Below the pieces are notes generated by a model, which saw only the letters and a list, made by a program, of their open reading frames with translations, was not told the origin of the DNA and ran no database searches. Both the position numbers and the translations under genes were made by a program. A DNA stretch of 64,000 bases, taken from contig NZ_CP070326.1 in assembly GCF_016917755.1 (NCBI RefSeq), positions 4,712,001-4,776,000 of the forward strand, read 5' to 3'. The DNA comes from Streptomyces noursei. Lineage in GTDB: Bacteria > Actinomycetota > Actinomycetes > Streptomycetales > Streptomycetaceae. This document shows, piece by piece, positions 50,254-58,360 of this stretch (the stretch's first letter is position 1; every line of letters starts with the position of its first letter).

Positions 50254-50271
50254 TTGTGAACGCGTGCACAA
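50254..50271. promoter_or_regulatory. Rex operator (ROP)
   Basis: TTGTGAACGCGTGCACAA has one mismatch between its arms and matches the Streptomyces ROP consensus (TGTGAACGCGTTCACA). It lies 77-94 nt upstream of the rex start. Confidence 0.92.
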
Positions 50272-50509
50272 AGATGGTGTCCGTTTTGCCCGGCCAAAGT
50301 GATGGGGCTCACGCAGCTTTTACGGGGCCGCGCGGAACCAACTCCCGCGTCACACCGTTCGCACGCGCCACCGGCGATTCGCGGCAGCACCGACGGGAGC
50401 ACGCGTCCTCACTCCTCACCGCCATCCCCCCGGACACCAACAAATCGCCCATCGATGGTACGCGAAACCATCCCTCCGGAACGCCGCCGCGAACCGGCAC
50501 AATGACCCC

Positions 50510-50788
50510 ATGGCCCCCTTGTTCAGCCGCGCCCCCCGCAAGAACCCCGCCGACCGGATGGTCACCCTCGTCCGGAAGCCGGGCTGCCACCTCTGCGACG
50601 ACGCGCAGGCGGTGATCGAGAAGGTGTGCGCGGAGACCGGCGCCTCCTGGGAGCAGAAGGACATCACCGAGGACGCCGAGCTGTACCGCAAGTACTGGGA
50701 GCAGATTCCGGTCGTCCTCGTGGACGGCGCCCAGCACGACTTCTGGCGGGTCGACCCCCGGCGTCTGCGCACGGCACTGGGCACCTGA
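50510..50788 (+). CDS. glutaredoxin-like protein
   Basis: A 92-residue thioredoxin-fold protein. The redox motif is CHLC in LVRKPGCHLCDDAQAVIEKV, and the cis-proline is in IPVVLVDG. Proteins of this short type are usually annotated as glutaredoxin family members, with C-x-x-C near the N-terminus after a strand. It is divergent from rex. The ATG has no strong ribosome site. Its partner thiol in an organism with mycothiol is not known. Confidence 0.85.
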   Translation: MAPLFSRAPRKNPADRMVTLVRKPGCHLCDDAQAVIEKVCAETGASWEQKDITEDAELYRKYWEQIPVVLVDGAQHDFWRVDPRRLRTALGT

Positions 50789-50920
50789 GCGCCGCCGGCC
50801 CGTCGACCGCCCGCACCCCGGCGCCCTCCGGATGGCCGTAACGCAACCGTCGACCGCCCCGCTGCTCCCTGACACGCGCCCGTAACCGGCTGCACCGAAC
50901 AAACTGGCTACGCTAGCCGC

Positions 50921-51892
50921 ATGGCCCGCCCGTCGCCCGCCCACCGCCCCGACCGGAGCCCCGCCGGGGCGCTCTTCCCCGCGGGGTGGTTCACCCGCCG
51001 CAGACGACCCGCCACGGCGCGCAGCGTGCTGGCCGGCGAGGCCGCGGCCGAGGCCGCCCGCAAGTCGTCCCAGGAGGCGCCACCCGCCGAGGCCCCGGCC
51101 GAGCCGGAGTTCCCGGTCGCCGGGGACACCAGCGCCGCAGCCTTCTTCGACCTCGACAACACGGTCATGCAGGGCGCCGCCCTCTTCCACTTCGGCCGCG
51201 GCCTGTACAAGCGGCACTTCTTCCACAAGCGCGACCTGGCCCGCTTCGCCTGGCAGCAGATCTACTTCCGGCTGGCCGGCGAGAACTCCGAGCACATGGC
51301 GGACGTCCGCAACAGCGCACTGTCCATCGTCCAGGGCCACCGCGTCGCCGAGCTGATGTCCATCGGCGAGGAGATCTACGACGAGTACATGGCCGAGCGG
51401 GTATGGCCCGGCACCCGAGCCCTGGCCCAGGCCCACCTCGACGCCGGCCAGAAGGTCTGGCTGGTGACCGCCGCGCCCGTCGAGACCGCGACGATCATCG
51501 CCCGCCGGCTGGGGCTGACCGGCGCCCTCGGCACGGTCGCCGAGTCCGTCGGCGGGATCTACACCGGCAAGCTGGTCGGCGAGCCGCTGCACGGCCCGGC
51601 GAAGGCCGAGGCGGTGCGCGCCCTGGCCGCCGCCGAGCACCTGGACCTGTCGCACTGCGCCGCCTACAGCGACTCGGCCAACGACATCCCGATGCTCTCG
51701 CTCGTCGGCCACCCCTACGCGATCAACCCCGACACCCGGCTGCGCAAGCACGCCCGGGAACACAGCTGGCGGGTGCGCGACTACCGGACCGGGCGCAAGG
51801 CCGTCCGGATCGGTATCCCGGCGGCCGCGGCCGTGGGTGCGCTCGCGGGTGGCGCGGCGGCGGCCGCCGCGCTCCAGCGCCGCCGTCGCTGA
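50921..51892 (+). CDS. HAD-IB family phosphatase
   Basis: A 323-residue protein. After a polar N-terminus of about 65 residues, the HAD core begins with AAFFDLDNTVMQGAALFHFG (motif I DLDNT). Motif II is in VWLVTAAPVETATI, motif III is K in HGPAKAEAVRAL, and motif IV is YSDSANDIPMLSLV. A short hydrophobic C-terminal segment (GIPAAAAVGALAGGAAAAAAL) ends in basic residues. It is the typical neighbour of bldN in Streptomyces, from memory. The substrate could be a phosphoserine-like or lipid phosphate. Confidence 0.9.
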   Translation: MARPSPAHRPDRSPAGALFPAGWFTRRRRPATARSVLAGEAAAEAARKSSQEAPPAEAPAEPEFPVAGDTSAAAFFDLDNTVMQGAALFHFGRGLYKRHFFHKRDLARFAWQQIYFRLAGENSEHMADVRNSALSIVQGHRVAELMSIGEEIYDEYMAERVWPGTRALAQAHLDAGQKVWLVTAAPVETATIIARRLGLTGALGTVAESVGGIYTGKLVGEPLHGPAKAEAVRALAAAEHLDLSHCAAYSDSANDIPMLSLVGHPYAINPDTRLRKHAREHSWRVRDYRTGRKAVRIGIPAAAAVGALAGGAAAAAALQRRRR

Positions 51893-52222
51893 CCGTCCTT
51901 GATCACCGGGCACGGCGCCGGGCCATCCGCACTCCCTACCCCCACCGTTGCCCCGTCAGTCCCTTTCCTGGCGGTTAACCACAACACGCCCTTCAACCAG
52001 GCAGATTGCGCTCCCTTCCGATCAATAGTTGCTCAATATTCGATACTTGATCCGCCACCAACCGGACACGGACCGTAAGTAATCGATGATTTGAGCAACT
52101 GGGTGTAGCGCTGCCTGTACGAAGCGTTATTCTCCTCAGACGCATTCCGGAACCCACACGTCCCTACGACGAGTGAACGGTCCCGCACTGCACGTGATGG
52201 AAGCTCTGCCTCTGGGAGTCCC
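51893..52222. other. bldN upstream region with a 10-bp inverted repeat
   Basis: This 330-nt gap has no gene and a lower GC content at 51990-52140. AGTTGCTCAA (52027-52036) is repeated in inverse as TTGAGCAACT (52092-52101) with 54 nt between. A GACAC word (52064-52068) between the arms matches the core of WhiA sites. These may be binding sites for developmental regulators of bldN. Confidence 0.6.
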
Positions 52223-53011
52223 GTGTACCCACACGTCGGGGTTGACGCCTCGGGCCTGGCTACGCTGCGTACGACACTCGTCGACCACCTGCGCAGTTTT
52301 GTCCCCACCGCGTACGCCGTCCCCGCATTCGCCACAGCCGTCCCCACCGGCCCCTGCTACGCGTTGGCCGACGGGAGCGCTGCGGTCGGCAAGGCCGCCT
52401 CCGCCGGCAGAACGCGCCGCGCCGGCACCGGTACCACCACCGCACGGCGCCCCGCGGACAGCGACAGCCGTCGCATGATGGATCTCGTCGAACGCGCGCA
52501 GGCCGGCGAGGCCGACGCCTTCGGTCGCCTCTACGACCAGTACGCCGACACCGTCTACCGCTACATCTACTACCGCGTGGGCGGCCGGGCCACGGCCGAG
52601 GACCTCACCAGCGAGACCTTCCTCCGCGCGCTGCGCCGCATCGGCACGTTCACCTGGCAGGGGCGGGACTTCGGCGCCTGGCTGGTGACCATCGCCCGCA
52701 ACCTCGTCGCCGACCACTTCAAGTCCTCCCGCTTCCGCCTGGAAGTCACCACCGGAGAGATGCTCGACGCCAACGAGGTCGAGCGCAGCCCCGAGGACTC
52801 GGTCCTCGAATCCCTCTCCAACGCCGCCCTGTTGGAGGCGGTCCGCAAGCTCAACCCCCAACAGCAGGAATGCGTCACCCTGCGCTTCCTCCAGGGCCTC
52901 TCGGTCGCCGAGACCGCCCGCGTCATGGGCAAGAACGAGGGCGCCATCAAGACCCTCCAGTACCGGGCCGTCCGCACCCTGGCGCGGCTCCTCCCCGAAG
53001 ACGCCCGCTGA
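52223..53011 (+). CDS. bldN: developmental ECF sigma factor BldN
   Basis: BldN directs aerial-hypha genes in Streptomyces. The 262-residue protein has an N-terminal pro-region of about 85 residues that is removed in the known protein, then sigma region 2 (LVERAQAGEADAFGRLYDQYADTVYRYIYYRVG, DLTSETFLRALRRI) and region 4 (LNPQQQECVTLRFLQGLSVAETARVMGKNEGAIKTLQYRAVRTLARLL). The GTG at 52223 gives the full pro-form. Its anti-sigma factor is encoded at 53284-54477. Confidence 0.95.
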   Translation: MYPHVGVDASGLATLRTTLVDHLRSFVPTAYAVPAFATAVPTGPCYALADGSAAVGKAASAGRTRRAGTGTTTARRPADSDSRRMMDLVERAQAGEADAFGRLYDQYADTVYRYIYYRVGGRATAEDLTSETFLRALRRIGTFTWQGRDFGAWLVTIARNLVADHFKSSRFRLEVTTGEMLDANEVERSPEDSVLESLSNAALLEAVRKLNPQQQECVTLRFLQGLSVAETARVMGKNEGAIKTLQYRAVRTLARLLPEDAR

Positions 53012-53104
53012 CAGCCGGCCCCTCGCCGCCGACACCCCCAACACCCCGCCCACCGCTCACCGTTGGTGATCGGGCATGCCCTGACGGTCAGATCATCGTG
53101 AGTG

Positions 53105-53133
53105 CGTAACCCGAGTGCCGCGCCGCTCGTTGT
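53105..53133 (+). promoter_or_regulatory. sigma-BldN-type promoter of rsbN
   Basis: CGTAAC (53105-53110) is followed by 17 nt and CGTTGT (53128-53133). This fits the CGTAAC/CGTTGA type of sigma-BldN promoters, and rsbN is a known sigma-BldN target. The distance to the RsbN start is about 145 nt. Confidence 0.65.
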
Positions 53134-53283
53134 GCGGGATGCAGGCTCCACGCGGTCACGCCATGTCCGCAGCCCCTCACTCGTTCGAGTGGCCACGGAT
53201 CACGGCGTGCAACCATCCGGCCCGTCTGGATAGTCAATGCCAGTCCGGGGAGTCGAGCGGGATGACGAGAGGAGGTGCCGCCC

Positions 53284-54477
53284 GTGATCGCGAATGTCTC
53301 GGTACACCGGCGGGCCAACGCCTTCGCCCAGGCCCTGGAGGAGCAGGTGCTCAGGGGCGCGGCGACCGAGGACCAGGTCGACAACGCGGCGCAAGCGCCG
53401 GTAGACGCACGGCTGTTGGCGGTCGCCGACGGCCTCGGGGAGCTCCCGAAGCCGGAGATGGCCGCCGAGGTCAAGACTGTCCAGCGTGCCCAGCTCATCG
53501 CGGCGATGGAGGCTGCCTTCGCCGAAGGCGCCACGCCCGGCGACACCCGGGTGCCCGAACAACGCGAGAGGAAGGGCACCCACCGGGCCGGCACATCGCT
53601 CGGCCGGCTGCGCCCGCGCTCCCGCCTCTCCAAGGGGCTGGCGGCCGGCGGCCTGACAGTCGGCGTCGCCGCCGGCGCGTTCAGCGGCGTCGCCGCGGCC
53701 AGTACCGACGCCCTCCCCGGCGACTCCCTGTACGGCCTCAAGCGCGGCATGGAAGACCTCCGGCTCACCATGAGCGACGACGACTCCGACCGCGGCCAGC
53801 TCTACCTCGACCAGGCGTCCACCCGCATGCTGGAGGCCCGCCGTCTGATGGAGCGCGGCCGGTCCGCGCAGCTCGACCACGAGGATCTCTTCGAGGTCCG
53901 CAAGGCGCTGGCCGGCGTCCGGCACGACGCGGGCGAGGGGCACCGCCTGCTGCACGCCGCCTACGAGCGCGACGGCTCGCTCGGCCCCATCCAGGCGCTG
54001 AACTCCTTCACCACGTCGCACCGCGACACCTGGACCCAGCTGCGTGACAGGCTCCCGGTACAGCTCACCGACGTGCGCGACGAGGTCAGTTCGGTCTTCG
54101 CCGCCATAGACGATGAGGTCGGCCCGCTGCTCCCGGCGACCCCGGACAGCCACAGCCGCCACCACGACACGCCGACCGACCGGGGTGCCGTCGGCGGCGC
54201 CAGCCGCCCGTCGCCGGCCGGCAGCGAGTCCCCGTCCGACTCCCACGGCACCGCCCAGCAGGCCCCGCGCCCCTCGGCCTCGCCGTCCCAGGAGCAGGGC
54301 GGTCTGCTCGGCGGCAGTACGGGCGGCCTGCTCGGCTCGCCCGGCAAGGGCAGCGCCTCCCCGCACGACGGCAACCACGGCAAGGACGGCACCGGCCACC
54401 CCGACGTCACGCTGCCGCCGCTGCTGCCCGGGCTCCTGCCCGAGCTGGGCATCGACGGCGACAACCTGCCCAAGTAG
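53284..54477 (+). CDS. rsbN: anti-sigma factor RsbN (DUF5667)
   Basis: RsbN binds BldN at the membrane and holds it inactive. The 397-residue protein has a cytoplasmic N-terminal domain (residues 1-110, ANAFAQALEEQ), one helix at about 118-140 (GLAAGGLTVGVAAGAFSGVA), and an extracytoplasmic DUF5667 part beginning LPGDSLYGLKRGMEDLRL, with a long Ser/Pro/Gly tail. The GTG at 53284 is 8 nt after GAGAGGAGG. A BldN-type promoter precedes it, so the pair forms a negative feedback loop. Confidence 0.92.
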   Translation: MIANVSVHRRANAFAQALEEQVLRGAATEDQVDNAAQAPVDARLLAVADGLGELPKPEMAAEVKTVQRAQLIAAMEAAFAEGATPGDTRVPEQRERKGTHRAGTSLGRLRPRSRLSKGLAAGGLTVGVAAGAFSGVAAASTDALPGDSLYGLKRGMEDLRLTMSDDDSDRGQLYLDQASTRMLEARRLMERGRSAQLDHEDLFEVRKALAGVRHDAGEGHRLLHAAYERDGSLGPIQALNSFTTSHRDTWTQLRDRLPVQLTDVRDEVSSVFAAIDDEVGPLLPATPDSHSRHHDTPTDRGAVGGASRPSPAGSESPSDSHGTAQQAPRPSASPSQEQGGLLGGSTGGLLGSPGKGSASPHDGNHGKDGTGHPDVTLPPLLPGLLPELGIDGDNLPK

Positions 54478-54525
54478 CCGGCCCGCCCGCGCGGCACGGG
54501 CCCGCGGCGGCCGGCGCAGCCCCCC

Positions 54526-54572
54526 GGCGCTCGGTGTTCTTCCGGTCCCCCCTCAGAAGAACACCGAGCGCC
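54526..54572. terminator. convergent terminator sharing codons of the acyltransferase gene
   Basis: A perfect 17-bp inverted repeat (54526-54542 with 54556-54572) has a 13-nt loop that contains the acyltransferase stop codon. The right arm is the last six sense codons of that gene. Confidence 0.85.
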
Positions 54573-55539
54573 GCTGCACGAGCAGCTTGTAGAGGGTGTG
54601 CTGGATGGTCTCCCGGACCTGGTCGGTCAGGTTGAACATCAACATCGGGTCGTCGGCCGCCTCCGCCGGATAGCCCTCGGTCGCGATGGGCTCCCCGAAC
54701 TGGATCGTCCACTTCGTCGGCAGCGGCACCGCGCCGAGCGGCCCCAGCCAGGGGAACGTCGGCGTGACCGGGAAGTACGGCAGCCCCAGCACCCGCGCCA
54801 GGGTCTTGGCGTTCCCGATCATCGGGTAGATCTCCTCGGCGCCCACGATGGAGCACGGCACGATCGGCACGCCGGCCTTCAGCGCCGTGGAGACGAAGCC
54901 GCCCCGCCCGAAGCGCTGGAGCTTGTAGCGGTCCGCGAACGGCTTCCCGATGCCCTTGAAGCCCTCCGGCATCACCCCGACGATCTCCCCGCGCTCCAGC
55001 AGCCGCTGGGCGTCCTCCGCGCAGGCGAGCGTGTGCCCGGCCTTGCGGGCCAGCTCGTTCATCACCGGCAGCACGAACACCAAATCGGCCGCCAGCAGCC
55101 GCAGGTGGCGCTGTGCCGGGTGATTGTCGTGCACCGCGACCTGGAGCATCAGGCCGTCCAGCGGGAGCGTCCCGGAGTGGTTGGCGACGATCAGCGCGCC
55201 GCCCTCGGCGGGGATGTTCTCCATCCCCTTGACCTCGACCCGGAAGTACTTGTCGTGGAGCGGCCGCAGCAGCGACATCAGGACCTGGTCGGTCAGCTCC
55301 TTGTCGTAGCCGAAGTCGTCGACCTCGTAGTCGCCGGTGATCCGCCGGCGCAGGAAGGCCAGCCCGCCCGCGATCCGCTCGTCCAGGGTCCGGCCGCCGG
55401 CCGGGCGCGGGGCCGGCGGCGGCTCCGGTTCGGTGCGGGCCTCCGGTACGGGCGCCAGGGCGGTGCCGCGCGCGGACCGCCGGGCCTTGCGGCGCGCCCG
55501 CGGTTCCTCGCCGAAGGGAATGACCTTGGCGTCCGCCAT
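54553..55539 (-). CDS. lysophospholipid acyltransferase family protein
   Basis: A 328-residue protein of the PlsC-like fold. The catalytic region is ALIVANHSGTLPLDGLML, a stretched form of the usual HxxxxD in which six residues separate H and D. Later blocks are VGVMPEGFKGIGK, which matches the E-containing motif, and VPIVPCSIVGAEEI. The first 70 residues are basic and Pro-rich. No clear helix bundle is seen, so it is probably peripheral. The ATG at 55539 is preferred to one six codons upstream. It follows the SDR gene by 14 nt. Confidence 0.85.
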   Translation of the reverse strand: MADAKVIPFGEEPRARRKARRSARGTALAPVPEARTEPEPPPAPRPAGGRTLDERIAGGLAFLRRRITGDYEVDDFGYDKELTDQVLMSLLRPLHDKYFRVEVKGMENIPAEGGALIVANHSGTLPLDGLMLQVAVHDNHPAQRHLRLLAADLVFVLPVMNELARKAGHTLACAEDAQRLLERGEIVGVMPEGFKGIGKPFADRYKLQRFGRGGFVSTALKAGVPIVPCSIVGAEEIYPMIGNAKTLARVLGLPYFPVTPTFPWLGPLGAVPLPTKWTIQFGEPIATEGYPAEAADDPMLMFNLTDQVRETIQHTLYKLLVQRRSVFF

Positions 55540-55553
55540 CGTGGGTGAACTCC

Positions 55554-56603
55554 TCACTGGATCGGGCCGCGGCGTGCGGAGAGCACACCGGCGAGCCGGT
55601 CGACGGTGCGGGCGAGGGACTCGGGCGGCAGCAGCCCGGGTCCGCGGCTGCGGGCGAATTCCTCGAAGGTCTCCGCCGTCGTGTACCGGGGGTGGAAGCC
55701 CAGTGTCTCGCGCATCTGGGTGGTCTCGACGACCCGGCCGTGGGTCAGCATCCGGATCTGCTCGGGCGAGAAGTCCGTGATGCCGAGCGACCGCAGGGCG
55801 GTGCCGGCCCAGGTCACGGTGGGCAGGAAGAGCGGGAGGGTGGGCCGGCCCAGGCGCCGGGAGACCTGCGAGAGCAGCAGGACGCCGTCACCCGCGATGT
55901 TGAACGTGCCGCTGTTGAGGGTGCCGCGGCGCGGCGCGGCGGCGGCGATCCGCAACACGTCGATCGCGTCGTCCTCGTGGACGAACTGCAACCGCGGGTC
56001 GTAGCCGAGGACGGTGGGCAGCACGGGCAGCGAGAAGTACTCGGCGAGCGGGGAGTCCGCGCACGGCCCGATGACGTTGGCGAACCGCAGGACGCAGACC
56101 GCCACGTCGGGGCGGCGCCGGGCGAAGCCGCGGACGTACCCCTCGACCTCGACGGTGTCCTTCGCGAAGCCGCCGCTGGGCAACGACTTGGGCGGGGTGT
56201 TCTCGGTGAAGACCGCCGGGTCGCGCGGCGCGGAGCCGTAGACGCTGGTGCTGGACTTGATGACCACGCGCTGGACGTTCGGGGCCTTCTGGCAGGCGCC
56301 GAGCAGCTGCATGGTGCCGATGACGTTGGTCTCCTTCACGGAGGCCCGGCCGCCGCGACTGCCCAGGGGCGTGCCGTTGATGTCCATGTGGACGACGGTG
56401 TCGACGCCCGTTTCGGCCAGGACCCGGGCGATCGCCGGATGCCGGATGTCGGCCTTGAGGAATTCCGCCTCGCCCAGGGGGTGCTCCGGTGTCACGGCAT
56501 CGACCCCGATCACCCGATCGACGTCGGGATCGCGCTGGATCCGGCGGACGAACCGGCCCCCCAGCTGCCGTGCGACGCCCGTGACGAGCACGACGTTGCC
56601 CAA
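55554..56603 (-). CDS. NAD-dependent epimerase/dehydratase (extended SDR)
   Basis: A 349-residue extended SDR. The cofactor motif is VVLVTGVARQLGG, a variant of the usual GxxGxxG, and the catalytic tyrosine is probably in SSTSVYGSAPRD without the usual YxxxK lysine, since FAKDTVEVEGYVRGFARR follows further down. The start is inferred as TTG at 56603 because GGAAGGAGGG lies 6 nt before it. It is coupled with the acyltransferase, so the two may act together on a lipid or envelope component. Confidence 0.8.
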   Translation of the reverse strand: MGNVVLVTGVARQLGGRFVRRIQRDPDVDRVIGVDAVTPEHPLGEAEFLKADIRHPAIARVLAETGVDTVVHMDINGTPLGSRGGRASVKETNVIGTMQLLGACQKAPNVQRVVIKSSTSVYGSAPRDPAVFTENTPPKSLPSGGFAKDTVEVEGYVRGFARRRPDVAVCVLRFANVIGPCADSPLAEYFSLPVLPTVLGYDPRLQFVHEDDAIDVLRIAAAAPRRGTLNSGTFNIAGDGVLLLSQVSRRLGRPTLPLFLPTVTWAGTALRSLGITDFSPEQIRMLTHGRVVETTQMRETLGFHPRYTTAETFEEFARSRGPGLLPPESLARTVDRLAGVLSARRGPIQ

Positions 56604-56747
56604 GATCGGCCCTCCTTCCCGCAGCGGCTTCCGCCTGCGCCGAGATGTGCGGCTCACGCTATCGGGTCGGTGTTGCGCGGCGATGACCGCACGATGCCCG
56701 TAACGACATTTGCGTACGACCACCGTCCATACGGCCCACAAAAGCAC

Positions 56748-56786
56748 CGCGGCTCCCTATCGCCCGAGGGGCGACAAGGAGCCGCG
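56748..56786 (-). terminator. intrinsic terminator of the bS22 gene
   Basis: The stem CGCGGCTCC/GGAGCCGCG, extended by TCGCCC/GGGCGA after a 3 x 3 internal loop, lies 20 nt after the stop. On the minus strand it is followed by a short U run (GCTTTTG). Confidence 0.85.
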
Positions 56787-56805
56787 AAATCGTGATCAGC
56801 GTCGC

Positions 56806-56904
56806 TTACTTCTTGTTGCGACGCTGCACACGGGTGCGCTTGAGCAGCTTGCGGTGCTTCTTCTTCGCCATCCGCTTGCGCCGCTTCTTGATAACAGAGC
56901 CCAC
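56806..56904 (-). CDS. 30S ribosomal protein bS22 (AURKAIP1/COX24 type, 32 aa)
   Basis: The frame starts at GTG 56904 with GAGGG upstream and reads GSVIKKRRKRMAKKKHRKL, LKRTRVQRRNKK. This is the short, highly basic protein found in actinobacterial 30S subunits and called bS22. At 32 residues it is easily missed. It has its own terminator downstream. The HTH gene at 57025-57234 lies upstream on the same strand, 120 nt away. Confidence 0.92.
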   Translation of the reverse strand: MGSVIKKRRKRMAKKKHRKLLKRTRVQRRNKK

Positions 56905-57024
56905 GACTACCCTCGCTCACTTCGTATCACTCGGTGCGGGGCGTCCGAGCCCACACTACCTACATCGGGCCAGGGTACCCGGCGCCGGCCGTACCGCGTA
57001 ATCCGAGGGTCGTCGAACGAGCCG

Positions 57025-57234
57025 TCAGGCCGACTCCACCCCCACATACGACTCACGGAGATAGTCGTGGACGGCCTGCTCCGGCACCCGGAAAGACCGT
57101 CCCACGCGAATCGCGGGCAGATGACCGCTGTGCACCAGGCGGTACACGGTCATCTTCGACACTCGCATCACCGTGGCGACCTCCGCCACTGTCAGAAATA
57201 CAACCTCGTTCAACGGCCTCTGGTCCGCAGCCAT
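57025..57234 (-). CDS. excisionase-type HTH DNA-binding protein (69 aa)
   Basis: A 69-residue MerR/excisionase-like winged helix. The core is FLTVAEVATVMRVSKMTVYRLVHSGHLPAIRVGRSFRVPEQAVHDYLRE, with the helix-turn-helix in VAEVATVMRVSKMTVYRLV. It belongs to the BldC-like small DNA-binding group of Streptomyces. The ATG at 57234 is preferred. It lies between the phosphatase-like gene and the bS22 gene on one strand. The target sites are unknown. Confidence 0.9.
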   Translation of the reverse strand: MAADQRPLNEVVFLTVAEVATVMRVSKMTVYRLVHSGHLPAIRVGRSFRVPEQAVHDYLRESYVGVESA

Positions 57235-57365
57235 CACACACCTGCACCTTCCGCATAAGACGGGCACCGGCTTCCCCTCCGGTGACTCTTCGTCGCCATG
57301 CGTTCACTCCCCAGATTAGGGGCGGGTGATGCGAGTGGGGAAGAGGAGCAGCGAACGACCGCCAA

Positions 57366-58187
57366 TCAGGACAGATGCGCCCTATTGAGGATGTAGCGGA
57401 TCAGGGGGCGGTAGTGCGTCGACCGGACGGCATCATCGAGCGGCACCACCGCGGACAGCCGTCCCTCCGCCCTCCCGACGAACGGCGCGGGGTCGTCGGC
57501 GTCCGCCAGCCCGATCGCCTCGATGCCCAGCTGACCTGCCCCGCAGACCCATCCGTGGTCCCCGATGACCAGCCCCGGAAGCGGCCCGGCGGACGCCGCT
57601 GCGACCCCCAGAGCGGTCCGCACCGGCAGCGGTGAATGGGTGTGCACGCCCCCCTCGGAGGGTGCGCCCCGCACGCCGGGCTCGCGCATCAGCGCGACTC
57701 CCCGTACGTAATCGAGGACCCGGGTGCGTACTCCGAACCGGGTCGCTATGTCGACACGATGGCCATACGCCGGGGTGAGGACGGTGCAGCCCGCCGACGA
57801 GAGGGCGTCTGCGAGGGCGGCGTAGAACTCCAGCAGCCGGTGCGGGTGCCCGGTGCCGAGCAGCACCGGCACCCGACGGCCGGCCGCCACGGCGAGCCGG
57901 TCGGCGAACGCGTCCAACCCGGCGATCGTCCGGTCGGGATCGATCACATCCAGACCTGAAGTATGCGCGGGATCGGCTGAAATACCGCACTCCTGTCCCA
58001 TCAGTCGCAGGACTTCACCGAAGGACCAGTCCCGTTCGGGATCCAACCCCAGCAGCGCCCGCGGATCGCGCGCCGCGAAGAGCCGGTAGCGCCGCAGACT
58101 CTGCTCCCGCGTGGTCGCGATCGTCCCCGCGAGCCGCGCCTCGATCAGGTGCGCCCGCAGCGCCCCGGTGCCCAACACGGGCCCCAT
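57366..58187 (-). CDS. conserved actinobacterial protein, phosphatase-like
   Basis: A 273-residue protein. Blocks that look conserved are LVARLAGTIATTREQSLRRY-like residues near the start, VPVLLGTGHPHRLLEFYAALADAL, LPGLVIGDHGWVCGAGQLGIEAIG, and the end RPLIRYILNRAHLS. I recall it being annotated as a phosphatase in Streptomyces, but no HAD or metallophosphatase motif is plain here. The aspartate-histidine block DHGWVCGAG may be functional. The ATG at 58187 avoids a glycine-rich upstream stretch. Confidence 0.6.
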   Translation of the reverse strand: MGPVLGTGALRAHLIEARLAGTIATTREQSLRRYRLFAARDPRALLGLDPERDWSFGEVLRLMGQECGISADPAHTSGLDVIDPDRTIAGLDAFADRLAVAAGRRVPVLLGTGHPHRLLEFYAALADALSSAGCTVLTPAYGHRVDIATRFGVRTRVLDYVRGVALMREPGVRGAPSEGGVHTHSPLPVRTALGVAAASAGPLPGLVIGDHGWVCGAGQLGIEAIGLADADDPAPFVGRAEGRLSAVVPLDDAVRSTHYRPLIRYILNRAHLS

Positions 58188-58360
58188 GCTGGCCGTTCGA
58201 CCGGGATGCGGATGCCCTAACCGACGGGTAGTCACACATCCGGGGCAGCCCCGACCCAAACGGGAATGCCCCTTCCCCCCACCACGTTGTGGCCCCGCAG
58301 GGGGGCCTCGCATCCCCTACGGGTTCTGTTCCCCCACCCCCTACGGCATCCCCCGCCGCC

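Noticed and set aside
50837..50870. A second CGTAAC word upstream of the HAD-IB gene, considered as a BldN-type promoter
   Set aside because: There is no CGTTG-like -10 at 16-17 nt, so only the -35 half matches.
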